Source: Pseudomonas synxantha (GTDB lineage Bacteria; Pseudomonadota; Gammaproteobacteria; Pseudomonadales; Pseudomonadaceae). Taken from it: DNA of 64,000 nt. The notes below the pieces were generated by a model, which worked only from the letters and a program-made list of their open reading frames with translations, did no database searches and was not told the DNA's origin. The position numbers and the translations under genes are program-made. This document shows, one piece after another, positions 10,020 to 18,954 of this stretch. How positions within the stretch are numbered: the stretch's first letter is position 1; each line of letters begins with the position of its first letter. The stretch covers positions 3,410,001 to 3,474,000 of the forward strand of contig NZ_LT629786.1 of the NCBI RefSeq assembly GCF_900105675.1, given 5' to 3'.

Positions 10020-10406
10020 TCAACGAGCGTCGCCCGGCGACGCACAGATCTGCGCAGCGTGAACCCGCATCCAGTCGGCCAGTAAATCGAAAGTGTCCTG
10101 CAGGGTTTTTCCTAAGTCCGTGATTTGGTATTCCACCCGAGGTGGCACCTGGGCATACACCGTGCGTGTGACGAGTCCGCGCTGTTCGAAAAGACGCAAT
10201 TGCCGAGTCAGTTCTTTTTGCGTGATCGGCGAAACAGCCCGCTGCAACTCGCTAAACCGCACAGGACTATCCAGCACGATCAGTCGATAAAGTATCGGAA
10301 TGGCCCACTTACCGGATATCAGGTTGACAAAATCCACCATCGGGCAACCTGACGGCGGGTTCGACGGGGAATGCGCTGCATGCAGCAGAGGCTTGTGGCT
10401 GCTCAT
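10020..10406 (-). CDS. HxlR family transcriptional regulator
   Basis: This 128-residue protein has a winged helix-turn-helix of the HxlR type. Recognisable motifs are GKWAIPILYRLIVLDSPVRF, SELQRAVSPITQKELTRQLR, the wing VTRTVYAQVPPRVEY and the terminal DLGKTLQDTFDLLADW. ATG at 10406 is taken instead of a TTG nine bases upstream, because it opens the typical short N-terminal arm ahead of the HTH (GCPMVDFVN). HxlR proteins are dimeric repressors or activators that often sense electrophiles or redox changes through cysteines; Cys24 (in SGCPM) is in a suitable place. The gene diverges from an SDR oxidoreductase over a palindrome at 10425-10463 and is its likely regulator. Confidence 0.85.
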   Translation of the reverse strand: MSSHKPLLHAAHSPSNPPSGCPMVDFVNLISGKWAIPILYRLIVLDSPVRFSELQRAVSPITQKELTRQLRLFEQRGLVTRTVYAQVPPRVEYQITDLGKTLQDTFDLLADWMRVHAAQICASPGDAR

Positions 10407-10424
10407 ATGGATCAAATCCGTCCC

Positions 10425-10463
10425 TTGGTATCTAAAAGGTGCCTACTAGTCAAAGGATACTAA
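10425..10463. promoter_or_regulatory. inverted repeat, likely HxlR operator
   Basis: TTGGTATC (10425-10432) faces GATACTAA (10456-10463), with one mismatch between arms and 23 bases between them. It lies in the 101-base gap between the divergent hxlR-type and SDR genes. The middle contains GTGCCTACTAGTC. Binding by HxlR is inferred from position and symmetry. Confidence 0.55.
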
Positions 10464-10507
10464 CGCTCTGAGAATGGGTTCTCCAACTCATTACCGGGAC
10501 CAAGGGC

Positions 10508-11257
10508 ATGCAGAGGCTGCAGAACAAATACACACTGATAACCGGTGGCACATCCGGCATTGGCCTGGAAACCGCCCGACAGTTTTTGGCTGAAGGTGCA
10601 ACGGTCGCGATCACCGGCCGCAGCGAAAACGCATTATTGGCGGCCAAGAGGGAATTGGGAGATGCGGTCCTGTCGATCCAGAGCGATGCGGGTGACGCGG
10701 CTGGCCAGAAAGCGTTGGCACGCAGAATCGCCGGGCTGTGGCCTCGGCTGGATGTGCTGTTCGTCAACGCCGGCGACGTCACTCACCGGTCGATCGAGGA
10801 TTGGGACGAAGCGGCATGGGATCAGCTCATGCAAACCAACCTTAAAGGACCTTTCTTCCTAATCCAGGCCCTGACGCCCTTATTGTCCAACCCGTCTTCG
10901 GTGATTCTTTGCGGGTCCGTCAGCGCCAGGATTGGCCTCGCACAAAGCAGTGCGTATGCCGCGAGCAAGGCCGGACTGCTTTCACTGGCACGCACACTCT
11001 CGGGAGAACTCATCGAGCGTGGCATACGCGTCAATGGGTTGAGCCCAGGCCCAACTGAAACAGCAGCCCTGGGCAAACTGGGTTTACCCGCCGCCGAGCA
11101 AGAAGCGTTGCGCGAGAGAATCCGTCAACTGGTCCCCATCGGGCGCCTGGGAACCCCGTGGGAGCTGGCCAAGGCCGCGGTCTATCTGGCCTCTGACGAA
11201 TCGACGTTCGTCGTGGGGACAGAATTACTGGTGGATGGCGGCGTCGGCAACTTGTGA
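10508..11257 (+). CDS. SDR family NAD(P)-dependent oxidoreductase
   Basis: This 249-residue classical short-chain dehydrogenase has a Rossmann nucleotide motif TGGTSGIG near residue 13 and NAG at about 87 (LFVNAGD). The catalytic Ser is in GSVSARIG and the YxxxK pair in SAYAASKAG, followed by the C-terminal VVGTELLVDGGVGNL. Arg at the end of the second strand (ITGRSENAL) favours NADPH. It is cytoplasmic. It diverges from an HxlR regulator, a common arrangement for stress- or electrophile-induced reductases. The substrate is not predictable. The ribosome site is AAGGG just before ATG. Length and all key residues are normal. Confidence 0.88.
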   Translation: MQRLQNKYTLITGGTSGIGLETARQFLAEGATVAITGRSENALLAAKRELGDAVLSIQSDAGDAAGQKALARRIAGLWPRLDVLFVNAGDVTHRSIEDWDEAAWDQLMQTNLKGPFFLIQALTPLLSNPSSVILCGSVSARIGLAQSSAYAASKAGLLSLARTLSGELIERGIRVNGLSPGPTETAALGKLGLPAAEQEALRERIRQLVPIGRLGTPWELAKAAVYLASDESTFVVGTELLVDGGVGNL

Positions 11258-11276
11258 GCTACACGTGCAGGTCAAG

Positions 11277-12031
11277 TCACTCTGTCCGCAGCAGAGAGGG
11301 CTGGCGGGACTCGAGCAGTTTATCCACGAGCTCGACAACCCGGCCCCACGGGGCCCATGAGTGATCCAAGCGGGTGGTGTGGAGAGCTGCGACAGGTATT
11401 GGCGCACGGCCCTCACACCCACGAGGTGGCGGAAGAAATCGAACATCGGTGCGTCATTGGTCGAGTCGACGCAATAGGGCACCGCATCACGGAGCTCATT
11501 GATATCCAGGTCATAAACCTCAGCCAGAATACGCCTGGACATACTCAGCATGTCATAGCCGCCAAGCCAACCCAGGCCCCATAAATTATTCACAGTAACG
11601 TCGGCGCCTGCTTCCTCCAACGCCTCCACTAACGCTTGCCGAGTATCGGAGTGCTCCGGCAGGGAAAACGCCAGACTTGTCAGCCTCAACGGCTGGTCAC
11701 TGGCCAGCATTGCTTCAGGCACCCTGGCTTGAACGTGTCGAGCGATGGCCTGCACCTGACTCAATACCCTGGGCTGCTCGATTTCGGAGTGCCAAAACTA
11801 CCGACACAGCTCATGTCCACCGACTGTACGTTGGAAAAACACCCCTCCATTTTCCCCAATCACTCCGTCAACAGGCCACCTCCGAGCCATTTGATCGCAA
11901 CACCCGGCAGGCGCCGCAGTGACTGGAACAACGCAGATGCCACAGGCCTGCAAACGCTCTAGCGCTGTGTACGTAGCGGCGGCCAAACGGCCGTTGCGAG
12001 TCAGGGTTTCATCCATGTCGGAGAGAACAAA
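11277..12031 (-). pseudogene. HAD-superfamily (Cof/MPGP-type) phosphatase, two lesions
   Basis: The reading starts with the HAD motif I (FVLSDMDETLTRNG) near 12031 and continues through VDGVIGENGG. It then meets an in-frame TAG at 11798-11800. The same frame resumes as FWHSEIEQPR and runs through YDMLSMSRRIL and STNDAPMFDFF, the usual motif IV region. Near 11350 an extra C in a C/G-rich run shifts the frame. Removing it restores GRVVELVDKLLESRQPSLLR and a stop at 11277. No start codon is found before the conserved N terminus, apart from the ATG inside motif I at 12016. With one nonsense and one frameshift lesion the gene is almost certainly dead. Its intact relative would be a cytoplasmic sugar-phosphate phosphatase. 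Confidence 0.75.
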
Positions 12032-12413
12032 TCGAACGCAATGGAATTCGGAATCAGAAGCTCAAAATAACGATTGCATAGAGCTCCTCTTTTTCTTTGA
12101 AAAGGCTCCTATCTCCTACCCAAGACCTTTTCTCTAGCTCTAGCGACACACTGATTATTACAACAAACATAACAAACGATTATACATACCTAATTTTATA
12201 TTCTTTTTATGGGGCTGTCGTTTCGTGGAATAGTCCCAGTCTGCCGTATCAGATCGCGTACTCATGTCCAACCCCCATCACCGCCAGTTCACTCTGCTTT
12301 TTCGCCCATCCAGAACTATGCATCCCAACATGCAGACAACCTGTCTGATCCAATATCGCCTCACAAACTGATCATCATGTTCAGTTGCTCGTACCGCAGG
12401 GAGTCCGCATGTT
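12032..12413. other. AT-rich intergenic region
   Basis: No credible gene is seen. The stretch 12140-12215 is markedly richer in A and T than its surroundings. It separates two pseudogenes and is probably decayed sequence. Confidence 0.4.
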
Positions 12414-12776
12414 ACGCCGGGTGGTCACACTCAAAATGGCCACGTTCTTGACGCTGCTACCTATCCCAACATCGTACTCACCGCCATCGATTCGGATGTG
12501 ATCAAAACCTACGTCGAACTCGGGATGGGGATTGGTATCGTTGCCGAAATGGCCTACAGCGCCGAGCAAGATAAAAGCATTATCTGCCTCGAACAGGAAA
12601 ACCTTATACCACCGAACATCGCCAGCATCGCCGTGCGGCATGGTACTTTTCTACGCGGCTACGCTATCGCATTCATTCAGACACTGATCCCCGACCTCAG
12701 CAGCGAGGCGATCCGCACAGCCGTTGAAGGTAGTAGTGACATGACGTGCCTCCCATGTGTCACGCAGCCGAATTAA
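12414..12776 (+). pseudogene. CysB-type LysR regulator, C-terminal fragment
   Basis: The frame shows YPNIVLTAIDSDVIKTYVE, GMGIGIVAEMAYSAEQD and GTFLRGYAIAFIQTL. These are hallmarks of the C-terminal effector domain of CysB/Cbl/SftR-type regulators, where the TDADVIKTYV and LGxGxGIVA segments bind the sulfur effector. Everything before about residue 220 of a normal protein, including the helix-turn-helix, is missing. The fragment stands next to a sulfonate/sulfate-ester type ABC transporter. It may be what is left of that cluster's own regulator; SftR is such a regulator of ats genes in P. putida. Confidence 0.7.
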
Positions 12777-12799
12777 GCGCGTCAACGGCCAAAGACCGC

Positions 12800-13624
12800 T
12801 TATTGGGCAATAAACCTCAGCGGAATTTCTTTCAATAGGTTCCGCTCTGCAAGCTCATACTCGCCTTCCTTGGTCAGCCTATGCAGCAGCGCCTCTTTGA
12901 GCCGGTAAAAGTCATAGCCACTGCGCTGACGCGGACGGGGAAGATCAATATCAACAATATCCTTGATCCGGCCAGGACGGGGTTGCAGCACTACCACCCG
13001 ATCCGCAAGGTATATCGCCTCCTCCACATCATGGGTCACCAGTACCGTGGTAACACGATAGCGTTGGCGGATGTTCAACAGTTCGTCTTGAATCTGCTGC
13101 CGAGTGAGTGCATCCAATGCACTGAACGGCTCGTCGAGGAGTAAAAGACGAGGACTGGTCACCAGGCCTCGGGCAATGGCAACGCGTTGTGCCATACCGC
13201 CAGACAGCTGGTGGGGATATGCCCGGCTGAATTTCTCCAGGCCTACCAACTCGACCATTGACTCGATCCTCTTACGCTTTGCCTCTGGGTCAAGCACTGT
13301 ATTGCCCAGTGCCAGACCGATATTTTCGCTGACGTTAAGCCATGGAAATAGTCGGTGCTCTTGGAAAACAATTCCACGGCCACTGCCAACTCCTTCCACC
13401 GGCCGACCATCAATGCTGATGTTTCCACTGAATGCTCTGTCCAGGCCAATCAACAGTCGCAGCAGCGTGGACTTTCCGCATCCGCTGGCACCCACAATGG
13501 CGACGAACTCACCGTCGGCGATATCCAGGCTCACGTCCTGTATGGCCTGGAAGTCTCCGTCTTCGAGCTTGAACACTTTGCTTACGTGACTGAAACGGAC
13601 GACGGGATCTGCCGCGGTTTTCAT
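12800..13624 (-). CDS. atsC: ABC transporter ATP-binding protein, sulfonate/sulfate-ester type
   Basis: This 274-residue ATPase of the nitrate/taurine/sulfonate (SsuB-like) class has Walker A GASGCGKST near residue 50. The Q-loop is in GIVFQEHRLFPWL, the signature is LSGGMAQRVAIARGL, Walker B is LLLLDEPFSALDALTR and the H-loop is VLVTHDVEEAIYLADRV. Its ATG overlaps the permease stop by four bases, so it is the second gene of a permease-ATPase operon. It would power import across the inner membrane. The pairing with a double-length permease matches the AtsB-AtsC arrangement of Pseudomonas sulfate-ester uptake; the symbol rests on that arrangement and is tentative. Other SsuB-like substrates (sulfonates, taurine) remain possible. 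Confidence 0.72.
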   Translation of the reverse strand: MKTAADPVVRFSHVSKVFKLEDGDFQAIQDVSLDIADGEFVAIVGASGCGKSTLLRLLIGLDRAFSGNISIDGRPVEGVGSGRGIVFQEHRLFPWLNVSENIGLALGNTVLDPEAKRKRIESMVELVGLEKFSRAYPHQLSGGMAQRVAIARGLVTSPRLLLLDEPFSALDALTRQQIQDELLNIRQRYRVTTVLVTHDVEEAIYLADRVVVLQPRPGRIKDIVDIDLPRPRQRSGYDFYRLKEALLHRLTKEGEYELAERNLLKEIPLRFIAQ

Positions 13625-15219
13625 TGATGTCTCCAGCGCGTCGCGCTCTTTTCAAGTATCTGTCCGAGGCTGTTCAGCGTGGCCCCCGTCAAACCGATAA
13701 GTATCATGCAACTGATAATCTGATCGGAGCGCAATAACTGCTGGGCCCCGATCATCAGACTGCCGATGCCGCCATTGGAAGGCATGAAATATTCCGCACC
13801 GATGGTGCCCAGCCAGGCGTAGATCATCCCGAGGCGCAAGCCACTGAAGATGGCGGGCGCCGCGCCGGGCAGGATCAGGCACCGCATACGTTTATAGGCG
13901 GTCAACTGCAGTACCCGCGAAGTCTCATGCAAGTGTTCCGGCAGATGAGCGACTCCACGGTACGTGGCAATAAACAAGGGGAAAAATGCAGCCATTGCCA
14001 CAAATGCCCATTTGGCGGCTTCACCCAATCCGAACCATGCCGTCAGCAACGGCACCCAGGCGAAAATCGCGATCTGGCGCAACGCCCCCAGACTGGCGCC
14101 CAGCAATCGTTGGGCACGAGCAGAGACACCCAGCAGTAATCCCACCACCACACCCAGCGTACCGCCCAGGACGAAGCCACCCAGCGTGCGCCCCAACGTC
14201 ATGCCAAGTGCCGCGGGCAGTTGCCCGTTTGCCAAACCGTGCAGCAGGGTTAGCACCACTTGCCCAGGGGAAGCCATCGACTGCGGATTCAACCAGCCTT
14301 GCCAGCTGCCGGCTTGCCAAACAGCGATCAGTGCCAACGGAAGCAGCCAGGGAATCAGCCATTGCTGCGTCGAATGGTGGCGGCCGGGCTTCAGCTCGGC
14401 CAGCGCAGGATGGGGCCAGAATACCCAACGTCGGTCGATCCAACTGATGCCACTATCCATGCTTACGCCAATGATGCCGATCAACACGATGCAGACGAAC
14501 ACGATATCCAGCATGAATAGCTGACGGGCCCAGACCATCAAGTAGCCTATGCCTTCGCTTGAGGCCAGGAGTTCGACAGCGAGGAGTGATGACCAGCCTG
14601 CGGACAATGCCAACCGCACGCCAGCCATGAGGGAAGGCGCCGTCGCCGGGATAATCACGCGGCGTATGAGCGACAGCCTGGACAGTCCCATGACCGATGC
14701 CAGCTCTCTCAGCGTTGGTTGTGCATCCCGTACCCCAACCAAGGTGTGCAGCGTAACGGGCACCACGACCGCCTTGATCAGAACGGCGATTTTCAGCCAC
14801 TCGCCAATACCCAGGAAGATCATCAGCAAGGGTATCCATGCCAGCGTAGGAATCTGGGCCAGGGCCGTGAAGGTCGGGAGTACCAGTCGCTCGGCGATAT
14901 GGCTTGCCCCCAGCCACGCACCCAGCACTGCGCCCGTGATAACGCCAGCGACAAGGCCCAGCATCAACCGACCCAGACTGATCGCCAGGTGGGTCCAGAG
15001 TTCGCCTTGGGCAAGTTCAACTGCACTTTGCCAGACTAGCGCAGGTGCCGGGAGGATCTGCTCGCTCATCCAATGCCGCTCGCTGGCGACCCACCACAAC
15101 ACGAATATCGCCAAGGGCACCAGCCACGGTTGCACGCGCCTGGCTGATATCAACATCAGGCTGCGGAGAAATCGGGGTTTCGCCCGTTGCGTTGGATGGC
15201 CGTAGGTGTTGGATATCAT
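13621..15219 (-). CDS. atsB: ABC transporter permease, two fused permease domains
   Basis: This 532-residue protein is about twice the usual 260-280 residues of SsuC/TauC. It contains two complete BPD_transp_1 domains. Each has an EAA loop: the first near SRLSLIRRVIIPATAPSLMA and the second near QLTAYKRMRCLILPGAAPAI. Roughly twelve membrane segments are expected, so one polypeptide may supply both transmembrane halves of the importer. ATG at 15219 has AGG upstream; in-frame starts further upstream lack support and lie in the promoter region. The fused form is characteristic of AtsB from the sulfate-ester cluster of pseudomonads, which is why the symbol is proposed. Its gene overlaps the ATPase gene downstream and diverges from the exported esterase. 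Confidence 0.72.
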   Translation of the reverse strand: MISNTYGHPTQRAKPRFLRSLMLISARRVQPWLVPLAIFVLWWVASERHWMSEQILPAPALVWQSAVELAQGELWTHLAISLGRLMLGLVAGVITGAVLGAWLGASHIAERLVLPTFTALAQIPTLAWIPLLMIFLGIGEWLKIAVLIKAVVVPVTLHTLVGVRDAQPTLRELASVMGLSRLSLIRRVIIPATAPSLMAGVRLALSAGWSSLLAVELLASSEGIGYLMVWARQLFMLDIVFVCIVLIGIIGVSMDSGISWIDRRWVFWPHPALAELKPGRHHSTQQWLIPWLLPLALIAVWQAGSWQGWLNPQSMASPGQVVLTLLHGLANGQLPAALGMTLGRTLGGFVLGGTLGVVVGLLLGVSARAQRLLGASLGALRQIAIFAWVPLLTAWFGLGEAAKWAFVAMAAFFPLFIATYRGVAHLPEHLHETSRVLQLTAYKRMRCLILPGAAPAIFSGLRLGMIYAWLGTIGAEYFMPSNGGIGSLMIGAQQLLRSDQIISCMILIGLTGATLNSLGQILEKSATRWRHQ

Positions 15220-15438
15220 GATTAACCTGAGGGGCGGATAGCGGGCTATTGTCCGCTGTGTGGCTGACCGTCCGGCAAGCGCAAACAGCGAATAATTTTT
15301 ATGCGTGTGATGCATTGGATCGCACGCTGCGAGCGAGGCAACAATGCCTGCATCAACCATTAATGGGGGAGCCTTATAATCACGTGCCCCCTGCGTAGTG
15401 AAAGACTTTCTGGGCATAGCGTGCATCCGCTGGGGAAT
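15220..15438. promoter_or_regulatory. divergent promoter region, permease/esterase
   Basis: This 219-base gap separates the two divergent start codons. TTATAAT at 15374-15380 is a possible -10 box for the esterase. No obvious long palindrome was found. Regulation by sulfur supply is expected from the gene content but cannot be shown here. Confidence 0.4.
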
Positions 15439-16449
15439 ATGAACTTTATCAAGTCCTGCAGATGCTTAAGCTACGCAACAATGATTGGTCTGCCCGTTGT
15501 CTGCTGCCCGGCACTGACCTATGCCTCGCAGTTCAGTACGTCGACAGCATTTTCCACCCAAGGTATCGGTGTCGCCAGCAAGGTGCAGTTAACCGTTCAA
15601 GAGGTTTCATCACCGCGCACGTTCACGCATGGTGTCACCCGTCTTACCGACATCGTGTACGCAACGCCTGATGGTCACCGACCTTTGACGCTGGATCTTT
15701 ACCTGCCTCAACGGCCTGTCGGCCACCGTCCGCTGATTGTCTATGTGCATGGTGGAGGCTGGTCCAGCGGACATTCACGGGTAGCCGGGGCCTTCGAAGA
15801 CTTTCCGGCCGTGCTCGCGCGTTTTGCGGCACAAGGCTACGTCGTCGCCTCACTGAATTATCGGCTCAGTGCAGAGGCTGCATTTCCATCAGCCCTTGAG
15901 GATGTACGCACCGCCGTTGAGTGGCTGCAAGAAAGGCATCGGGATTACGGCGTCGATCCAAGCCGAATGGCGATTTGGGGCAGCTCGGCCGGCAGTCAGC
16001 TTGCCGCGCTTGCCGCACTTGACTGTAATCACTCGGCCAATCGAACCGCACCGTGCGCCAAGGTGCTCATCAGTTGGTTCGGTATATTCGATTTTTCAAC
16101 CCTGGTGAAAGACCTGCGGTTCGCGGCCATCATTCAGGCCTCTCGAAGATACCTGCACTGCCCAGACGGTCCATGTGCCGCTGCGACTCTGAACGCGGCG
16201 AGTCCGATCAACCATATTGGCAAGTCGGCACCGTCGGTGCTGTTGATTCATGGCATGGCCGACCAGGTAGTCCCCAGCCAGCAATCCGAAGCCATGGCGC
16301 AAGCACTCCAGCGCCAGGGGGTACAGGCGACGTTGCTGCTTTTGCCGGACGTGAGTCACAGCTTTGTCGGCAAAGATCAGATCGCCACCCGAGCGGCTAA
16401 TTACGCAGCGCTGGAGGCAACGGCGCAGTTTTTGGGTGAGCATCTCTAG
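15439..16449 (+). CDS. exported alpha/beta hydrolase (esterase/lipase, BD-FAE-like)
   Basis: This is a 336-residue serine hydrolase. A hydrophobic N terminus ending around PALTYAS suggests Sec export to the periplasm. The oxyanion motif HGGGWSSG is at about residue 110 and the nucleophile elbow GSSAGS at about 183. The acid is likely in HGMADQVVP and the histidine in DVSHSFVG near the C terminus. This is the hormone-sensitive lipase / acetylxylan-esterase-like pattern (BD-FAE). ATG at 15439 is preferred to an upstream GTG. In this cluster it could remove ester groups (acetyl, feruloyl or methyl) from an oligosaccharide, which is inference. The last 53 bases overlap the convergent MFS gene. 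Confidence 0.78.
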   Translation: MNFIKSCRCLSYATMIGLPVVCCPALTYASQFSTSTAFSTQGIGVASKVQLTVQEVSSPRTFTHGVTRLTDIVYATPDGHRPLTLDLYLPQRPVGHRPLIVYVHGGGWSSGHSRVAGAFEDFPAVLARFAAQGYVVASLNYRLSAEAAFPSALEDVRTAVEWLQERHRDYGVDPSRMAIWGSSAGSQLAALAALDCNHSANRTAPCAKVLISWFGIFDFSTLVKDLRFAAIIQASRRYLHCPDGPCAAATLNAASPINHIGKSAPSVLLIHGMADQVVPSQQSEAMAQALQRQGVQATLLLLPDVSHSFVGKDQIATRAANYAALEATAQFLGEHL

Positions 16450-17614
16450 GCAACCAAAGCGCAAGGACGCCAAGGAGTGGCAGGCAGCTTGCGCAGGTGA
16501 ACGTTGCGACGATTCCCCAGTGATCCGACATCACGCCCAAGCCTGCGGCGGCGATGCCACTGATTCCGAACGTCAGGCCAAAGAAGGCGCCGGCCACCAA
16601 GCCAATCCTGCCGGGTACCAAGTTCTGGGCCATCAGCAGGATTGCAGCGAACGCCGACGCTATGACGATCCCGATCACTATTGACAACCCGATCGCCACC
16701 GCCAGGGGGGCGTGAGGCAGCCATAGCGCAAAAGGACAGGCTCCCAGGATGGAAAGTGTAATGACCGGACGCATCCCCAGTCGATCAACCAGTGGGCCGC
16801 CGAGTAACGTGCCAGCGGTGATGGCCAGCAGAAAAACAAACAGCAATATCTGCGCCTGCGCAATAGTGACGGCAAAACGCTCGATCAAAAAGAAGGTGTA
16901 GAAGTTGGCAATACAAGCCAGATAGATGTATTTGGAGAGCAACAGCAGCGTCAGCAACAATAGTGCCTTGATTTTTTTTCCACGGCTGAGCGTGGCCAGC
17001 GAAGCGCTCGAAAAGCGCACCGAAGGAATGTGTGAGCGGCTGATCTGCAGGGCTCTACGCAGTAGCAACAGACCGCATACCGCCAGACCTGCCAAGCACA
17101 ACGCCATGTGCTTGATGGGCATGATGAGCAGTGTCGCCAACAGTAGCGGCGCGACCGCCGACCCAATGTTTCCGCCCAGTTGAAACACCGATTGCGCCAA
17201 CCCCAGGCGGCCCTCCGAGGCCGCGCGGGCGGCACGCGACCCTTCAGGGTGAAAGATCGACGAGCCTAAACCCACGGCGGCTGCAACCCACAGGAAATCG
17301 GTGAATCCATCGGCAAAGGCGAGCAACGTCATCGCGACGATCATGCACATCATCGCCCAGGGCAACAGCCTGGGGCTGGGTCGATGGTCGGTATACCAAC
17401 CCACGACCGGTTGGCACAGCGAACCGATCAGATGAAACATCAGCGTGATCAACCCCAATTGCGAATAGGACAGTTGAAAACGTATTTGCAGCTCAGGGTA
17501 GAGCGAAGGCAAGACGGCCTGGAAAAGATCGTTGAGGCTATGGGCAACCGCGATGAGCCAGAGTGCAGGAGCCAGGCGAGCAGGGCTGGAAGCAATAGAA
17601 GTTGAGGGGATCAT
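16397..17614 (-). CDS. MFS transporter, fosmidomycin-resistance (Fsr)-like
   Basis: This 405-residue inner-membrane transporter has about twelve hydrophobic segments. The Fsr-like N terminus is LIAVAHSLNDLFQAVLPSLY, followed by the loop GWYTDHRPSPR and the segment GSSIFHPEGSRAAR that is typical of this subfamily. Fsr relatives export fosmidomycin or other small compounds; here it may export a breakdown product of the scavenged compound or a toxic by-product. It is convergent with, and overlaps, the esterase gene, and divergent from the binding-protein operon. The start at 17614 lacks a strong ribosome site. Confidence 0.85.
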   Translation of the reverse strand: MIPSTSIASSPARLAPALWLIAVAHSLNDLFQAVLPSLYPELQIRFQLSYSQLGLITLMFHLIGSLCQPVVGWYTDHRPSPRLLPWAMMCMIVAMTLLAFADGFTDFLWVAAAVGLGSSIFHPEGSRAARAASEGRLGLAQSVFQLGGNIGSAVAPLLLATLLIMPIKHMALCLAGLAVCGLLLLRRALQISRSHIPSVRFSSASLATLSRGKKIKALLLLTLLLLSKYIYLACIANFYTFFLIERFAVTIAQAQILLFVFLLAITAGTLLGGPLVDRLGMRPVITLSILGACPFALWLPHAPLAVAIGLSIVIGIVIASAFAAILLMAQNLVPGRIGLVAGAFFGLTFGISGIAAAGLGVMSDHWGIVATFTCASCLPLLGVLALWLPRDAHPKTAPLPPALRN

Positions 17615-17739
17615 GGGGATGGCAGAAAGAGCGAGCGGAGTCGGCAGTAGAGCCCATCTTCCTGATCGCGCGCCAATGCATTCTGCTCATCTTTTTTTTG
17701 CGCATTGCACATAACCGTTAGAAACCTTTCTGGTGCCGG

Positions 17740-17766
17740 CTTATATCTTTATAGAATATAAATAAG
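17740..17766 (+). promoter_or_regulatory. AT-rich imperfect palindrome ahead of binding-protein operon
   Basis: The site begins CTTATATCTTTATAG and ends ATATAAATAAG, with CTTAT/ATAAG arms. It stands about 100 bases upstream of the binding-protein start. Similar AT-rich stretches precede tonB (25775-25820) and the receptor fragment (28262-28297). A CysB-like or LysR activator site or a promoter is plausible, but not proven. Confidence 0.4.
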
Positions 17767-17864
17767 TGGTTTCGGTATTTACTGATTGGGTTTGTAGTGT
17801 GGTTAAACGTCGCCGTGCAAGCCAGTTACACCGCTGGCTGATCCTCACGGAGTCGGAAATCTTG

Positions 17865-18884
17865 ATGTCGTCGCGTCCCCATAAAGTTGTCTCCCTCCTA
17901 GGCCTGGGACTTGTCCTGGGTACACTGGCCTTCAGTACTGCGCAGGCGGACGAGCTGCAACTCAACATTGCGGTCTCGGATATCGGTGCCGGTGGGAAAC
18001 CTGCCGGTGGCGGTCTGGTCGATGTCATCCACTCGCAACAACGACTGGAAAAGGCACTGAGCGCCGATGGTGTCACGGTCAACTGGCACTTTTTTAAAGG
18101 CGCGGCACCGCTGATCAATGAGTCCTTTGCCAACGGCCAGGTGGATCTCGCCTACCTTGGAGATCTGGGCGGCATTGTCGGTAAGTCCGGCGGGCTGGAT
18201 ACCCATGTCGTTGCGGTCGCGGCACGTGGCGTTGCGCACTATCTCGCCGTGCCTCCGGGTTCCTCGATTCATACGATGGCGGACCTGAAAGGCAAGCGGG
18301 TCGGACTGTTTCGAGGTACCGCCGCCCAGCTTTCGTTTATTGGTGCGCTGCGCACTGCGGGCCTCACCGAGAAAGACCTCAGTGTCATCAACCTGGATTT
18401 TGCCGCGGCCAGTGCCGCGCTAGCTGCCAAACAAATCGACGCCACCTGGGGAGGCGCGAATGTGCTCGCCGTGCGAGACCGTGGCCAGGCACAAGTGCCA
18501 GTTTCCACGCGCACCCTCGGCGGTGCAGGCGAGCTTGCCGGGCTGGTTCTGGTCTCAGGTCGCTTGATGAGCGAGCACCCGGATTGGGTACGCAGAATCG
18601 TTGAGATCCAGCGAGAAGCTTCAGCCTGGGCGAGCGCCGCCGAAAACCGCGATGCCTATATCCAGTTGCTCGCTGATCAGGCGGCATATCCAGCCAGTCT
18701 GCTGCGTGCGGACCTGGAGGGGGCTCCGGACTTATCGGTGTTGTTGTCTGCGGAGTTGGATCCCCCTTTTGTTGAACGCCTCAGGCAAGCCGTCACTACA
18801 GCCAAAGAGGCTCGATTGATCCGCCGCGACATCGATGTTGATCAATGGTTGGCACCGCAATTCTTGCAACAGACCACCCCCTGA
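17865..18884 (+). CDS. atsR: periplasmic substrate-binding protein of SsuA/AtsR-type ABC transporter
   Basis: This 339-residue protein has a signal peptide (VVSLLGLGLVLGTLAFSTAQA). The two-lobed fold of the nitrate/sulfonate/taurine group follows, with the markers NGQVDLAYLGDLGGIVGKSG, MADLKGKRVGLFRGTAAQL and QIDATWGGANV. ATG at 17865 is preferred to in-frame upstream starts because it opens the signal peptide. It would capture the substrate in the periplasm and hand it to the permease/ATPase at 12800-15219, which lack a binding protein of their own. It is first in an operon with the TonB-dependent receptor, lyase-like and DUF6250 genes. The symbol follows the proposed Ats assignment and is tentative. 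Confidence 0.72.
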   Translation: MSSRPHKVVSLLGLGLVLGTLAFSTAQADELQLNIAVSDIGAGGKPAGGGLVDVIHSQQRLEKALSADGVTVNWHFFKGAAPLINESFANGQVDLAYLGDLGGIVGKSGGLDTHVVAVAARGVAHYLAVPPGSSIHTMADLKGKRVGLFRGTAAQLSFIGALRTAGLTEKDLSVINLDFAAASAALAAKQIDATWGGANVLAVRDRGQAQVPVSTRTLGGAGELAGLVLVSGRLMSEHPDWVRRIVEIQREASAWASAAENRDAYIQLLADQAAYPASLLRADLEGAPDLSVLLSAELDPPFVERLRQAVTTAKEARLIRRDIDVDQWLAPQFLQQTTP

Positions 18885-18954
18885 GTCTTCCCATTTACCC
18901 CTGCTGACAGCGCCGCGCTGTCAGCCTGGCCGAACTCGCACGCTGGAAACGCCC

